Source: Isoetes taiwanensis (lineage: Eukaryota; Streptophyta; Lycopodiopsida; Isoetales; Isoetaceae). From it: DNA of 64,000 bases. The notes beneath the pieces are model-generated. The model was not told the origin of the DNA, made no database searches, and worked only from the letters and a program-made list of their open reading frames with translations. Shown here in pieces: positions 1 to 10,893 of this stretch. The stretch is from assembly GCA_021234155.1 (NCBI GenBank), contig JAJEKV010000059.1:7882779-7946778 (forward strand), written 5' to 3'. The stretch's first letter is position 1, and each line of letters opens with the position of its first letter. The translations under genes were made by a program, and so were the position numbers.

Positions 1-344
1 AGAGGATGTTAAGATTTTATGGGTTGTTGCACCTCGAGGCATTATACCTCTAGGCAGCAAGATAACAAATATGTTAGGATTCGCAGTAAATATCTTCAAA
101 ACCATGTGGATGAATTTATAGCGATTGGTAACCAAGATCTTCGGCGGGGCACTAAGGGGAAAGGCATAGTTTACTAGCGTAACAAAGGTGATACTACTAT
201 TCAAAGGGGTGACCAGCTGAACCTAGGGAATTATAGGACAACTTCGAAATAGTGTCCAAGCGTTGATGGAAATAAGCTAAACTGTAAATGATAATTGTTA
301 AATTAATCAATTTATAAATCTACACAATAAAGACGATTCGACCA

Positions 345-690
345 CCTTTCCTCCTTCCTTCCTTTGTCCAGATTTTACCTTTGCCCTTTCACGTTTCCCC
401 TTTTTCCCCTTTCCTTCTTTCTCATTTTCATTTCCCATTTCCTTTTTCCCAATGTCCCTTTTTTTTCTTTTCATTTCCCTTCCTTGTTTTTCCTTTTCCT
501 TTTTTCTTCCATTTTCTCCAGCATTTTTCCCTCTTTTCCTCCTTTTCCTTTTATCACTTTCCCTCATGTTTCCCTTTCTATTTTCCATCCTGGCTTTCCT
601 TTGCCCTTTTTTTTTTCCTTTCTGGTTTTGTTTCTCTTTTTTGTTTCCTTTGCTCTACATTTTTCTTTTCCATTTTTCCTTTTTTGTCAA
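345..690. repeat. Polypyrimidine (CCTTTTC-rich) low-complexity tract
   Basis: Nearly pure C/T on the plus strand. The long open frames here are low-complexity artefacts (Phe/Pro/Ser/Leu-rich on plus, Lys/Glu/Arg-rich on minus). The same tract occurs at 31310-31685 in the second copy of the duplication. It directly precedes SINE-like module 1, and a second tract (1147-1295) follows module 2. Confidence 0.9.
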
Positions 691-774
691 CTAAAGATCT
701 TGTGTTCAAGTCTCTGGGGGTCCGTCATATGTCCTCATGGACGCTGCCCATGCGGCATGATGTAAAAAAAGCTC

Positions 775-827
<53 letters not shown>

Positions 828-830
828 TCA
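690..830 (+). mobile_element. SINE-like module 1 with (TATC)n tail
   Basis: A short unit with a tRNA B-box-like core (tgttcaagtctc at 702-713), a 3' domain at about 723-770 (gtcatatgtcc, ggacgctgcc, tgcggcatgatg) and a TATC microsatellite tail at 777-830. The 3' domain is clearly related to that of the next module (1039-1088), which carries a different tail. The shared 3' domain with variable simple-repeat tails is typical of SINEs. No convincing A box is visible, so the head is degenerate or truncated. Confidence 0.45.
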
Positions 831-868
831 TCTATCTATCTTTTCTTTTTTTTTCCCTCTTTTCCCTT

Positions 869-900
<32 letters not shown>

Positions 901-910
901 CTTTTTTTTG

Positions 911-1143
911 CCATACCCAAGGTCACGGGTTCAACGCCTCGTTGTGAAAGTGGCCATGCAATGTAAAGTTGGTGGGGGAAGGACCCACTTCAGCAATGTA
1001 AAGTGGTGGGGCAGGACCCATTTGGGTGTGTTGTAAAGTGTCACATGTCCGATAGGGCAGCTGCCTTATTGGCGTGGCGTTTAAATCTCTTCTTCTTCTT
1101 CTTCTTCTTCTTCTTCTTCTTCTTCTTCTTCTTCTTCTTCTTC
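911..1143 (+). mobile_element. SINE-like module 2 with (TTC)n tail
   Basis: It follows a long T-run. It contains a B-box-like core (acgggttcaacgcc, about 925-938), a unique middle with two copies of a caatgtaaagt-ggtggg motif, and a 3' domain (gtcacatgtcc, then tgcc and ggcgtggcg) related to module 1. It ends in a (TTC)n run from 1089 to 1143. The paralogous copy is 31896-32154, with a longer TTC tail. Family assignment is inference. Confidence 0.5.
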
Positions 1144-1146
1144 ATC

Positions 1147-1295
1147 ATTTACTCTTCCCTTTCTATTTTTATGTTTTTCCCCTTCCGTTTGCCCTCCCCT
1201 TCCTTCCCTTTCCCCCCCCCCCCATTTGCCCTTCTCCTTTTTCATGTACCCCCTTCTCTTTTGCCCCTTTTTCCCTTTCCCCTTCCAAAACCTTT
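1147..1295. repeat. Second polypyrimidine tract
   Basis: A C/T-rich low-complexity tract after the TTC tail, including a run of nine or more C at about 1211-1223. No gene. Confidence 0.85.
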
Positions 1296-1404
1296 TTGAT
1301 CATAGGATTGAAGCGAGTAAATCTTAGCCATTGGATCAAAGCATCTACGTTGTCTAAAAAGATTAAATCTTGATGCAGCCTAATGAAATAATCCAATCTT
1401 GTAA

Positions 1405-1690
1405 TTTATATTATATTGTTTTAGTGCAAGTATGTAATGGGCCATGCCCTAATTTTGAAGGAGCTAAGATCGTCCAAGCCTAATCCCAAAGGCGAGGGAT
1501 AAGCCTCTAGCTTTTTTCTAGGGTTTTGTTTTGTTTCAATTTTCTCTCTTCCTCACGTTCTCTCGGCTTCATAGATCTTACATTGCTGCTTGAGTCTACT
1601 TGATCCATCACCGGTTGCATCGAGCATGCATGATTCCCATAGTATGCCCGCAGGAAGGGAGGCCGATACCATGGTAGCATGAGTTCTACA
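1405..1690. repeat. Direct repeat unit 1 and Helitron empty-site paralogue
   Basis: This block starts tttatattat and includes gttttagtgcaagtat, gatcgtcc, the pair tctctcttcctc and gatccatcacc, and tgcatgattcccat. It is repeated at 2658-2945. The second unit begins exactly after the CTAG of a Helitron 3' end, whereas here the same sequence is preceded by gtaa. This paralogue therefore looks like an unoccupied A|T target. The same pair exists in copy B (32411 and 33704). Confidence 0.8.
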
Positions 1691-2627
1691 TTTTTGCACT
1701 GGAGGATCTTAGTGTTGGTTTCTGGCAATGAATGGAACCGTTTTGGATTAATAGACTGGATCTTTTTAAGGAAATTTGGCCGAGCTTGCTTCAGTTTGAA
1801 GGTTGGTTTTGTGCATTGCTTATACATCAGCGACCTTGGCACTATTTATTCAAGATTGCTTACAAATTTTAAAGGGTGGTTTTATAATCTTCAATTATAA
1901 TAATCTTTAAAAACGGTTTAGAACTTTCTTCAATTATTTGTCTCTTTTAGGATAATAATACTTGGCAGTGCACTTGCAAATTGGCATTTTAGTAGCAAAG
2001 AAACTCAATTGTGTTGGAATATATAATGAAAGCGCATTTTAGGGTCTACAAATCGTTCTACCCAAAAGCATTATCCGATTCAATATCTGACCTATCACAA
2101 GGGATGAGTTGTCTCCGCGTGAGACACCATGGGAGATTCGAATCAATGACTTCCTTGCGATGCATTTATCACTTTTAGCCTAGCTAATATATTTATCTGT
2201 AGGAAAGTGAAGATATCCGAAAGCATCCAAAACTACAACATTAGATTGATAGCCAAATAAGCCATGTGGAGATGTATATTTAAGTTACATCATGAACTAA
2301 AGAATGCGTCCAATGAACCATATGAAAATTTTGTGTTTTTGCATTTTTGTTGATGTGCTTCTAAAGGTGACATTTTGAGCATGTTTTGGATCTGTCTTTT
2401 CAAATTTTGAGTGTAATCTTTGTTTTGTGCTTTGAGCATTGTTGTCTCTATTAAAATCCATAAACTCAAAGGTAATGCATTGATGATGCTGTCATTAGAC
2501 AATTTCAATAATAAAAATAAGTAGAAAAGCAAATAATGTCCATTCTTGCCAAGATCAACATGTGCTATTGTCCGAAGTTGTACATATGGATGTTAAAAGT
2601 CGAGTAAAAACACATGCCAAGATGTTA

Positions 2628-2657
2628 GCCCGGCAACGCCGGGCACACGTTTACTAG
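2628..2657 (+). mobile_element. Helitron 3' terminus (hairpin + CTAG)
   Basis: A perfect 7-bp stem GCCCGGC (2628-2634), loop AAC, GCCGGGC (2638-2644) is followed by nine bases and then CTAG (2654-2657), with T as the next base. A GC-rich hairpin about 10 nt before a terminal CTRR, inserted at A|T, is the standard Helitron 3' end. The 5' TC end was not located, so the element's length is unknown; at least part of 1691-2657 should belong to it. In copy B the hairpin is rearranged (33671-33703). Confidence 0.75.
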
Positions 2658-2945
2658 TTTATATTATAATGTTTTAGTGCAAGTATATAATGGATCACGC
2701 CTAATTTGAAGGGCTAAAGATCGTCCGAGCCTAATCTAAAGTCTGAGATCGCCTCTAGCTTTTTTTTTTCTAGGGTAGTTTCCGTTTCAATTTTCTCTCT
2801 TCCTCTGTTCTCGACTTCACCTTCTTACGTTGCACTGAGTCCATTTGATCCATCACCAGTTGAATGGAAACATGCATGATTCCCATGGTATGCCACGGGG
2901 AAGGAGGCCGACCTCTTGTTAACACTTGGGCTCTACATTTTTGCA
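2658..2945. repeat. Direct repeat unit 2
   Basis: The second copy of the 1405-1690 block, immediately 3' of the Helitron end. It continues into sequence found only here (tatattttggcacttcatggcacctc). No long open frame. Confidence 0.8.
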
Positions 2946-3039
2946 CTCTATATTTTGGCACTTCATGGCACCTCAAAAATTGCCCGACTATTCTTGGGTG
3001 GATCTGTTGTCTTGAAACATGCATTTAAACAGAGTAAGC

Positions 3040-4560
3040 CTCTCTTCTCTCCATTACTTTTTTATTACGGGATACATTGCGGGACACATTCATTAGCAGC
3101 TTGGGGTCATTGGTTATCTTACGCAACAAAGAAAAAGACAAACGGTATACTATATTGATCCCAATGGTCTTATTGCCGTGTGTAGAAAATTCTCTCAAAA
3201 AGATGGCTCAAGGGTGCATATTGTTAATGGCCCATTTGCAAATATTTCTAAGTGTGATATAGAAGGTAAATGAACAAAAGTAATAACATCATTTGCGGTG
3301 GTGGGATAGGATTGGTAATGCCTTCTTTAAAGATATGCATGGACAGGGTGCTTTGAAGAATGTGGATTGCGCAAGGACTTTCTAGAGGCTCAGACTGTGG
3401 TAGGCAAGTTGCTATGGGACTTGGATGGTGCAGGTGACCGGGATCTTTTGTGCTTATGCTGCTGGGCAAAGGCCAGGTAGTTTTGCAGTAGGTGGGGCTG
3501 ACAGCAGGGCTGAATCATTTTGTTTCTGTAGGATTGCTTCGGATGGCTGAGGTTAAGATGACTGTTAAGGTTGTGATACACTTTTGTGCGCGATATATAA
3601 AACGTCATTTCTGATCAATATTTTTATATTTGGATAGAAGATCATATAATATTAGATTCGAGTGAGGTTTACAAGTAAATTGATAATTTATTTTATCATA
3701 TGGTATTTCAAGTAGTCTAAGCTGTTTTGTGCATTTTGTTGTCCCTTTGAATTTTTTGATAGGTACCATGACTACGACACAAATAGGGCAAATAAAAGCT
3801 AAATGAATTAGGAAAAAGGAAACATTGAAAATAACATATGACTTTGTCCACTCTCGCTGAAGACTTTAGTGTATTTAAGGTAAGTATAATTTGAATAATA
3901 TGTTTACTTATTATATACGCAGGGTTAATCAAAAATGTAGAAATTCATGATGGTAATATTTACTGATGGGGACTAAGAATGGGATACCTGACTCTCTTAG
4001 GAGCTCTAAAATTCCTTGAAAAGGTTTGATGAGGTAAAAGTTTGGACAATAAATTTAGAAGGTGTTTTTGTTCTTATTTCCACGTCAACAACTTTGACTA
4101 TGTTTACTTTAATTTGGTGATGAATACACACTAATTGTGAGTTATGAAATAATTGTAGGACACTTTTAAGAAGGTGATTATGATGATGACAACAGCTTAC
4201 GCAGTGAATAAAGAAAGCTTATTGCATTCAACTATGATGGAGTGTAGCATTGTTGCTAACCTTGTTGTCATAGAACTACTTTAGAATTATTATAAAAACA
4301 AGGAGATACAATCATACATTGTACTCAAGGAGATAAATATGTCGCGATAAGAAAGTGTCACGGTTGCATGGCTGGGATTTAATAGGTGGTTCAAAATATG
4401 CGAATCCATGAACAAAGGTAAATTTTTGAGTTTTCTAAATCACATTGACCTTCTTCATACATTGCGAATCAAGATACATAGGGTTTCTTATTTTCTGATC
4501 TTTAATTTGTCGATGATGATATACACCGAAGGAAGATAAAAAAAAGAAATGTGATATGTA
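3040..4560 (+). pseudogene. Decayed, exon-like fragments of an unassigned gene (copy A)
   Basis: Several stretches read as protein and end at splice-like sites. About 3155-3265 encodes a segment with IDPNGLIA and, in another frame, VHIVNGPFANISKCDIEG, ending at a gtaaa donor. About 3760-3880 encodes a Lys-rich segment (ETLKI, YDF, KTL). About 4255-4420 encodes a segment ending in a WLGF-like motif followed by a donor-like site. Copy B (34140-35800) is cleaner. I do not recognise the family. Frames are broken in both copies, and block 3280-3585 is not shared between them. Confidence 0.35.
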
Positions 4561-5149
4561 ATAAGCTGACAATATAAATAGTGAAGCGAGAGAGGAAGAG
4601 GTTCCAATCTTACATTAGCTAATTTTGCTTGCTATCCACGTATCCTGGAAGCGGCTATTGGAAGGATATGTAGCCATATATGGTTATGCCATATGGAAAC
4701 CTCAATTTTGAAGCTTTTGGCTCAATTGTCATTGAAACATAGTTGCCTTGGCTGGAATTTCTAAAGAAGAAGTCAACGATGATACTAAAATCCAGTTTAC
4801 CTTCATTTGGACAAAATGTTCAATACCTTGCATGTGAACATGGATTTGAATGACTTTTGACCGGACATGCATTAGAGAAATGTAGGTTTGCAAAAGAGGC
4901 TATGGCTTTCCATAATATTGAGCGTAATGATTATCACCTAAGAGCAATTTGGAGGTCTCATTGTCCTTACCTCATGTATACATATGAAAAGAACAAGAAC
5001 AAAGAAATTTTGGATGCATGTATGGAAACATATGGTTTGATGTCGAGGGGTGTGGTTGCATGATAAGCCAGTGCTAGGAATGAGAAATTATTAGAGGGGT
5101 TGCAGAAGAACTTATTTTGGTGGAGATAAACTATCCATGCACGAGAAGA

Positions 5150-6305
5150 TAGATTTGTGGCTAAATGTGTTCTTATTAATACTCATGTTTATATGGCGTC
5201 TGCTCTATTAGCTCCTCAATGTAAGATAGGAGATTACGTAAGCGTGTTGTAGGAATTTTATTTGCAGGTGGAAATTGAAGCAGGTACGTAGTCAAGGTAG
5301 CTTGGGCAAAGTGCATTAAACCTAAGGTAGCTGATGGTCTTCTTAGAATCTTTGGATTTTCACCTACAAGTAAGGTGATGATATGGTTATTTGGAGGATT
5401 CCCGATAAGGATGATTTTTACGGCAGGGTTATTGATGCGGTCGATTGAATATTGTCTTCCATATCAAAGACCACCATTAAGCCCCTCCTTCCTTGGGCTT
5501 TGCTTTATCATATACATCGTATCCTAATACTTCTCTCCCTTTCTAAAGGGTTGTTTGTTGCTGGAACATTGTCGGGTCTTTTCATATCAATTTTGGTGTG
5601 TCTTGGTTATCTACTCCGCATTTGGTGGAATCCTTTACAAGACACTCTAAAGAATATTACTTTTCGAAGTGTTATTCCTTCATCAAAAGACCGACGGCGA
5701 TGGATAGCGGTTAATTATAAGCACTATTGTAGGTTAGTATAAGTCTGGTCATCTCTTGTCACTTAGGAAGCATTGAGCAAAATTCTTGTTGTATAGATGG
5801 CATAGAGAGTATACTTTCATTATTGCTACTTTATTCACAAGTAAGATTGACCCACATTTTGAAGTGGTTGTATAGAGGTTGCCATCAGGGTATCAGCGAG
5901 GTGCTTTGTCTCTTATGTTTCTAAATTGCTTCTGCATTTTTAAAATCTTGCCTACTGTCAAATAGATGGCATCTTGGTCACATGGCTACAATAGAAAGTG
6001 TTTGGCCATGGGTATGAGATAAGTTGCTTCATTCAAAGTGATAGTTTTTGGTGGCAAGTGATCCATAGGTGCCTCGAGTCTGAGGCTAGTCGCAGCAAAA
6101 TTGATAATCAAATTTCAAAGCTCTTTCTTTTTATGTAAGCAAAGGGTTGAGAGTATTGAGTATTGTTTCTTCTCGTGAGTAAGCTTTGTAGCATAGGTGC
6201 GTGGTTGTTAACTCTATTTGGCACTTCGATCTAGCGAGCAAATGTTGCTGGAAATATTTATCTTGGCCTTGTAAAAACTTTCAAACTATGGAAGAAGCTT
6301 TTCAT
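5150..6305 (+). mobile_element. LINE fragment: RT C-terminus and zf-RVT region (copy A)
   Basis: Frame-broken remains of an L1-type plant non-LTR retrotransposon. Visible pieces are the post-RT 'thumb' segment (a VLINTHVYM start, then a region matching RNFIWGG and KVAWAKCIKPKVADGL in copy B) and a downstream Trp/Cys/His-rich region like zf-RVT (about 6030-6170, with a Cys-rich VESIEYC segment). No endonuclease or RT catalytic core is present. Copy B at 36265-37440 is better preserved. Confidence 0.75.
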
Positions 6306-8268
6306 CTAGGCGAAATTTTGTCACTTCTTTATTTCTAGTCAAGTTCAACTGCCACATGATGCACATTCCCCTTTTTTGGTTAGTAACTTTTCAAATTTCT
6401 CAACTATGAATTAGGGAGCTCATTGGTTTCAAAGTAATTATTGCGAGGTTGTGGCATTTAGATGGACCGGAACTACGAGGGCAGCGACTCCAAATGCATC
6501 AAGTTTTTCAGTTTAGCCATTCCCAAGCCCGACATGTTCAAGGTCAAGAATGCCATCAACATTAAATGTATAGACCCATGAAAGACACCTCACACTTTTG
6601 CTCTTTCAACTCCGGCAAAGGAAAACAATTTTTCAATTATCTAATCGTTTGTTTTTCTACAAAAGCTTAATCTGAGTGGACAAGAGGATTTGGACTTGCA
6701 AAGGGGGTGGATTTTAGCCATAACTATAATGTCATTGCGGTGGAACCTAGCAATACTCCTAAAGATAAGATAGAAATAGGAAAAGGAAATCCGAATGGTT
6801 ATGTCATTTTGAAGAAGCTGTTCCCTACTATCAAGAGTAGAATGAGCTATAACAAAGATTAGGTGGCGTCTACACATATTATAGGGCCTTGTATTTGCAA
6901 GAGTATGAAAAAACAATTCCGTCGTCGGACATGATGGAGTTGTACACGGAAGTTGAACAACAAAGGATGATCTTCTTTTTTGTCCATATCGTCAAAACTT
7001 GGGCTCTCTCTCACAACACTATGTAAAGGAAGTTGCACTTTGAGTGCGTACATCCCGGTACCATTTTCTTAGATAAAGGGACCTAAGACCTGATCAAAAA
7101 TTAGCTAATCATTATATCATTGGTGAGAAACTATTGGAGGCAAAATGAACCGACTAAGTCCACCGGACTTAAAGCTTTTAGAAAGGACTAAGACCATAGT
7201 CTCCTTTGCATAAAAAGTAGTATCATTTGAATACCTGACCTACTTTGTCATATAGTTGATGTATCTAAAGCACAGTCCATAGCTACAGTGCATTGTGCAA
7301 GTTAAAGATGCAAGAATTACTCTATTTTCATTATAATAAATAAGAAAATGATCCAATGGAACCATAAATTCTATGTCAATCATTACGTATTATTATTGCT
7401 CATCTAAATATAAAAGATGCACGAATCATAGTGTATTTTTGCCAACGAACTCATGAAATGTAACAAAAAAAAAGAAACTAAATATGAAATATTAGGGCAG
7501 AGGCACCGAAATTGATAATCTAGAAGCACGGAAGAATACCTAACAAAAGCACATTGGAACAATATCAAGGCGATCGGTGAGATCAAATAAGATGCTCTAA
7601 ACTAAGCGAGATATAATAATTTTTAGTCAATCTGGTAATCGTCTATTGATGGGCTTACATGCTTGTACACAAAAATGGTAAACAATAGGACTTAAGTTAA
7701 ATAGAAACTAACAAGAAAAAGTAAATAAGTCTATAAGGGAAGGCTTACTCACATGGTGCCCCCCCGTTATAGCCGGGGATAAATGTCCCAGTTGATGGTT
7801 TTGGGCCCCGATTGGATCTGTTCTATTAATAAAGTCCTTTTTTGTGAGGTTGTTTTGAGCTCAAATCTACTCCTTCAAATCGGAACCCATCCCCAAAAGC
7901 AAGCGACCAAGAATCGAGAAGAACGGAGAGCAAACACCCTTGCTCTTGGTTCGTGTAGAAAGGCAGTAGGAAAAGAAACACATTCACCATGTGAAATGCA
8001 TGACATCTGTCACCTCTCTAGGTGGAATGGTAGGGCGTGGCCGTGAAGAAGGAATTACTGGATTTTCTATTTTTCCCTAGCCGTCGATTCATAAAAAGAT
8101 CTAGCGGTTGAGATAAAAACTGGCGTGGCATGACCGTGGCATAGCTAGAAAGCGCGACAAATCGGTCACCTCGGGTTAGGCAACCCTGCTAAAAATAAAA
8201 TAAACCATTAACTTCATCTTGGCGAACCCTGGATAAAAAGGTTTAGGGTTTGCATCCCGCATTACAAC
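6306..8268. other. No recognisable gene
   Basis: AT-rich sequence with only short chance frames. A short, better-looking coding stretch lies near 6460-6560 (a plus-frame DRNYEGSDSKCIKFFSLAIP segment), but nothing extends or supports it. 7760-8230 is the upstream flank of the FKBP12-like gene. It contains no clear TATA box that I would defend. Confidence 0.6.
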
Positions 8269-9148
8269 ATGGGCGTGGTGAAAACAGATCCTGAAGGCTG
8301 GGACTGGGCCGTATCCTCGTCCCGGACAGACCGTCACGGTCCATTGCACTGGCTACGGTAATGTCTTCTTTCATTTTAGCTTACTCCAAATCCAGATGAT
8401 GTACAAGTAGGGTTCTTCTCTGAAGCTAGTTTGTTAGATCTTTGACATGATTAAATGCTCAACAATGTCCTTTTAGACGTACCACATATTATTGCGTTCT
8501 CAAAAATCAGATTTTATGTTCACTATTAACCTGCTGGACTGTTCACAGGAAAAATAGGGATCTTTCTCAGAAAGTTCTGGAGGTATGATGCATGAAATGA
8601 TTTCTTCGTAGTTGGCACCTATCCTCTGGTAGTACTTACAATTTTCTTGTATGACTCAGTACAAAGGATCCTGGGCAAAAGCAGTTTCAATTTAAAATTG
8701 GACAAGGGAATGTTATAAAAGGTAAAGTTTTTTTTCCCTCGAGTAGTTCATGTCCATAAGCTGGTCTTGATGTTAATCTTACAGACTTGCTATCATGTAG
8801 GTTGGGATGAAGGCGTCTTAGGTATGCAGCTTGGAGATACCGCTCGTCTTCATGTAAGTATGGTGTCTAAATTGTGGCAAATCAGGACTCATAGCTCACA
8901 TAATTCAACTATTAATGTCTGTTTGTGCCATTGATCCTGTTATAGAGAAGCAGATGCATCTGGTTATATATTGCAGCTGTGGTTTTCATTCAAAGTTATG
9001 TGCTGAGATTTGAAATTCATGTGTTGATTTGACCTTGTTACTGCAGTGCTCTCCAGATTATGCATATGGTGCATCAGGATTTCCTAGCTAGGGCGTCATG
9101 CCGAATTCTGAGCTTGTATTTGAGATAGAAGTGCTTAATATATCATAG
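8269..9148 (+). pseudogene. FKBP12: FKBP12-type peptidyl-prolyl isomerase, five exons, disrupted
   Basis: All five exons of a plant FKBP12 are recognisable, each with GT-AG introns: 8269-8357, 8549-8582, 8660-8721, 8801-8853, 9047-9148. They read GQTVTVHCTGYG in exon 1, the GQKQFQFKIGQGNVIKG block across exons 3-4, GWDEGVLGMQLGD in exon 4, and CSPDYAYGASGFP in exon 5. FKBP12 is a cytosolic rapamycin/FK506-binding rotamase of about 112 residues. Three lesions are present. One extra base in exon 1, between the start and the ILKAGTGP segment, shifts the frame. One extra A in exon 2 lies in the cagaaagttctgg stretch. In exon 5 a TAG at 9089-9091 replaces the conserved Trp codon of the PxWG motif. 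The two single-base insertions could be sequencing errors; the nonsense codon is harder to dismiss. Retained introns rule out a processed copy. Confidence 0.9.
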
Positions 9149-9214
9149 ATCTCTAGTGATGGAGTGTATTTTATGGATACATTGCAGAGCAGAATGAAGA
9201 AGTTGTTCTTATTA

Positions 9215-9231
9215 TTATTATTATTAAGGAA
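9215..9231. repeat. (TTA)n microsatellite
   Basis: A short ATT/TTA run just downstream of the FKBP12-like pseudogene. Confidence 0.8.
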
Positions 9232-9735
9232 ATATAGTCTCACAACCTTCTAACTTCATGTTACCAGTCAATAACTAAATAGGATACTGTGGAAGAAGGT
9301 ATCCTTTAGATCGTCTTGTTGAGATATATTATGTCGCATTGTTTTGGTATGTGTTACTTCAAAGTCTGTCGAGTGCACATGCTATCAAATGTGCTTGAAA
9401 GCAAAAAGCTTAATCCCATTGCAAACAATTTATAAAATCTGCTTTTCATGTAAAAGTTTCAGCAAATCATTTGAAACCATATGGAGTGGTGATATTTGCC
9501 CCACTTTGTATCACTTCCATCATTTCAGGAAAATAGTGTATAATGTTTTTCCTTATGTTTACTTAGTGTCGACAAGTTCGGCACAAGGCATCTGGCACAA
9601 AATTTTGGCTTCCTCGATCATCAACCTTCAATTTTAGCCAACCTTGTTGCAAAGAGTGGCAAATTAGGTATTTATATGACCGTGAGCCTTTGGCACCCCA
9701 TGTCAACCTTGAATAAGGTGCGACATGGTGGCAAA

Positions 9736-9870
9736 GTTATGTGGCTGTGAGCTTTGGCTCGTCATCATTCGATGACATACTAGGTGTCTATGTGGCCGTG
9801 AGCTTTGGCTCGTCATCATTCGATAACATACTAGGTGTCTATGTGGCCGTGAGCTTTGGCTCGTCATCGT
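9736..9870. repeat. 51-bp minisatellite, about 2.6 copies
   Basis: The unit starts gtggc(c/t)gtgagctttggc, continues through tcgtcatcattcgat and ends actaggtgtctat. Copies start at about 9739, 9791 and 9842; the last is cut after tcgtcatcg. The minus-strand open frame here is the repeat read in one frame, not a gene. It lies 30-50 bp outside the foldback element. Confidence 0.85.
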
Positions 9871-9916
9871 CAACCTTAAATAAGGTTGCGCGACGACACC
9901 TACCATATTGGTATTA

Positions 9917-10891
9917 GGGAAAACTACCAAGATGCCCCTATGAGTTTATGTAATTACCAAAATGCCCTTATGAGTTTAAAATTACCAAAATGCCTCAAAC
10001 TCAAATAAATATACAACAAAGGGAAAACTACCAAAAATACAGCTATGAGTTTATGTAAATACCAAAATGTCTTTATGAGTTTCAAAATTACCAAAATACC
10101 CACAGCTCAAATAAATACAACGTATAAAATAAACATACAAACAAATTATAAATTTGCACCTCCACCCGGAGACTTAGTTATCAAAATACCCCTACACACC
10201 AAACTTAATTATCAAAATGCCATTTACATACCATTTTTTATTAATCTATATCAAACTAATTACCAAAATGCCCTACACATCAATCTTAATTACCAAAATA
10301 ACCCCTACATACCTTTTACATCTTGATCCTACTCAATCTATACTAAATGCCTTAAGAATTGAAGTTTAAATTCAACAAATGAATATGAAGTCAATTTCAT
10401 CACTAAATTGGAGCCCTGGCTGCATGCATTGTCTCTCTTCTATTACACATTCCATAAAGATATTCCCTTCTCTACATCTTCTTCTCACAATGTCATGTGT
10501 TTTGGGTTTTGGGCGTCCAAGAGGTGTGGGTGTGGCTAGTGGTAACACGCCTCTAATAGCATCATCGTGTTGCTAAAACCACGGGAAACATTGCCTCCTT
10601 GTAAGTGTCTGTGAGGCTATGCGGGGTTATTTTGATAATTAAGTTTGATGTATAGGGCATTTTGGTAATTAAATTTGATGTAGATTGATCAAAATTGATA
10701 TGTAATTCCATTTTAGTAATTAAGTTTGGTGTATAGGGGTATTCTAGTAATTAAGTTTGGTGTGTGGGGGGCAAATTGGTAATTTATTTGTATATTTAAT
10801 TGAGTCGAGGGGCATTTTGGTAATTTTTTAAACTCATAAGGGCATTTTGGTAATTACATAAACTCATAGGGGGCATTTTGGTAGTTTTCCC
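9917..10891. mobile_element. Foldback/MITE-like element with long inverted repeats
   Basis: The left arm starts GGGAAAACTACCAA at 9917 and the right arm ends with its complement (ttttccc at 10885-10891). The arms match over roughly 270-400 bp and are built from many copies of an accaaaatgccc(c/t)tat-like motif separated by tgagttt or aattaccaa spacers. The left arm has a tandem duplication: 9917-10019 repeats at 10021-10120. The flanking dinucleotide is TA on both sides (9915-9916 and 10892-10893), as for Tc1/mariner-type insertions, although a 2-bp TSD is weak evidence. The unique centre (about 10330-10610) encodes nothing recognisable. The element is non-autonomous. Confidence 0.8.
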
Positions 10892-10893
10892 TA

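Larger units (their letters stand above)
1..6305. repeat. Segmental duplication, copy A
   Basis: The sequence from base 1 matches 30966-37415 in the same order and orientation over about 6.3 kb. Similarity ends near 6305 (copy B near 37415), where both are in the tail of a LINE fragment. Two internal blocks differ: about 2600-2657 against 33597-33703 (the Helitron end) and about 3280-3585 against 34320-34850, where the sequences are unrelated. Copy A begins at the window edge, so its left boundary is unknown. Many copy differences are short scars at CAG/CTG sites; for example, copy B reads catctgtatcc at 36634 where copy A reads catcgtatcc at 5514. Confidence 0.93.

Noticed and set aside
364-947. 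Long plus-strand open frames rich in Phe/Pro/Ser
   Set aside because: They are translations of a polypyrimidine tract and microsatellites; every frame is open because the sequence lacks purines.
3740-3880. Myo-inositol oxygenase-like exon (YDFVHSRM resembles QTYDFV)
   Set aside because: The similarity is confined to a few residues, and none of the downstream metal-binding His/Asp motifs of that family appears.
9703-9930. Minus-strand 75-codon frame with repeated SQSSRPHRH segments
   Set aside because: It is the 51-bp minisatellite read in one frame (51 is a multiple of 3, so it stays open).
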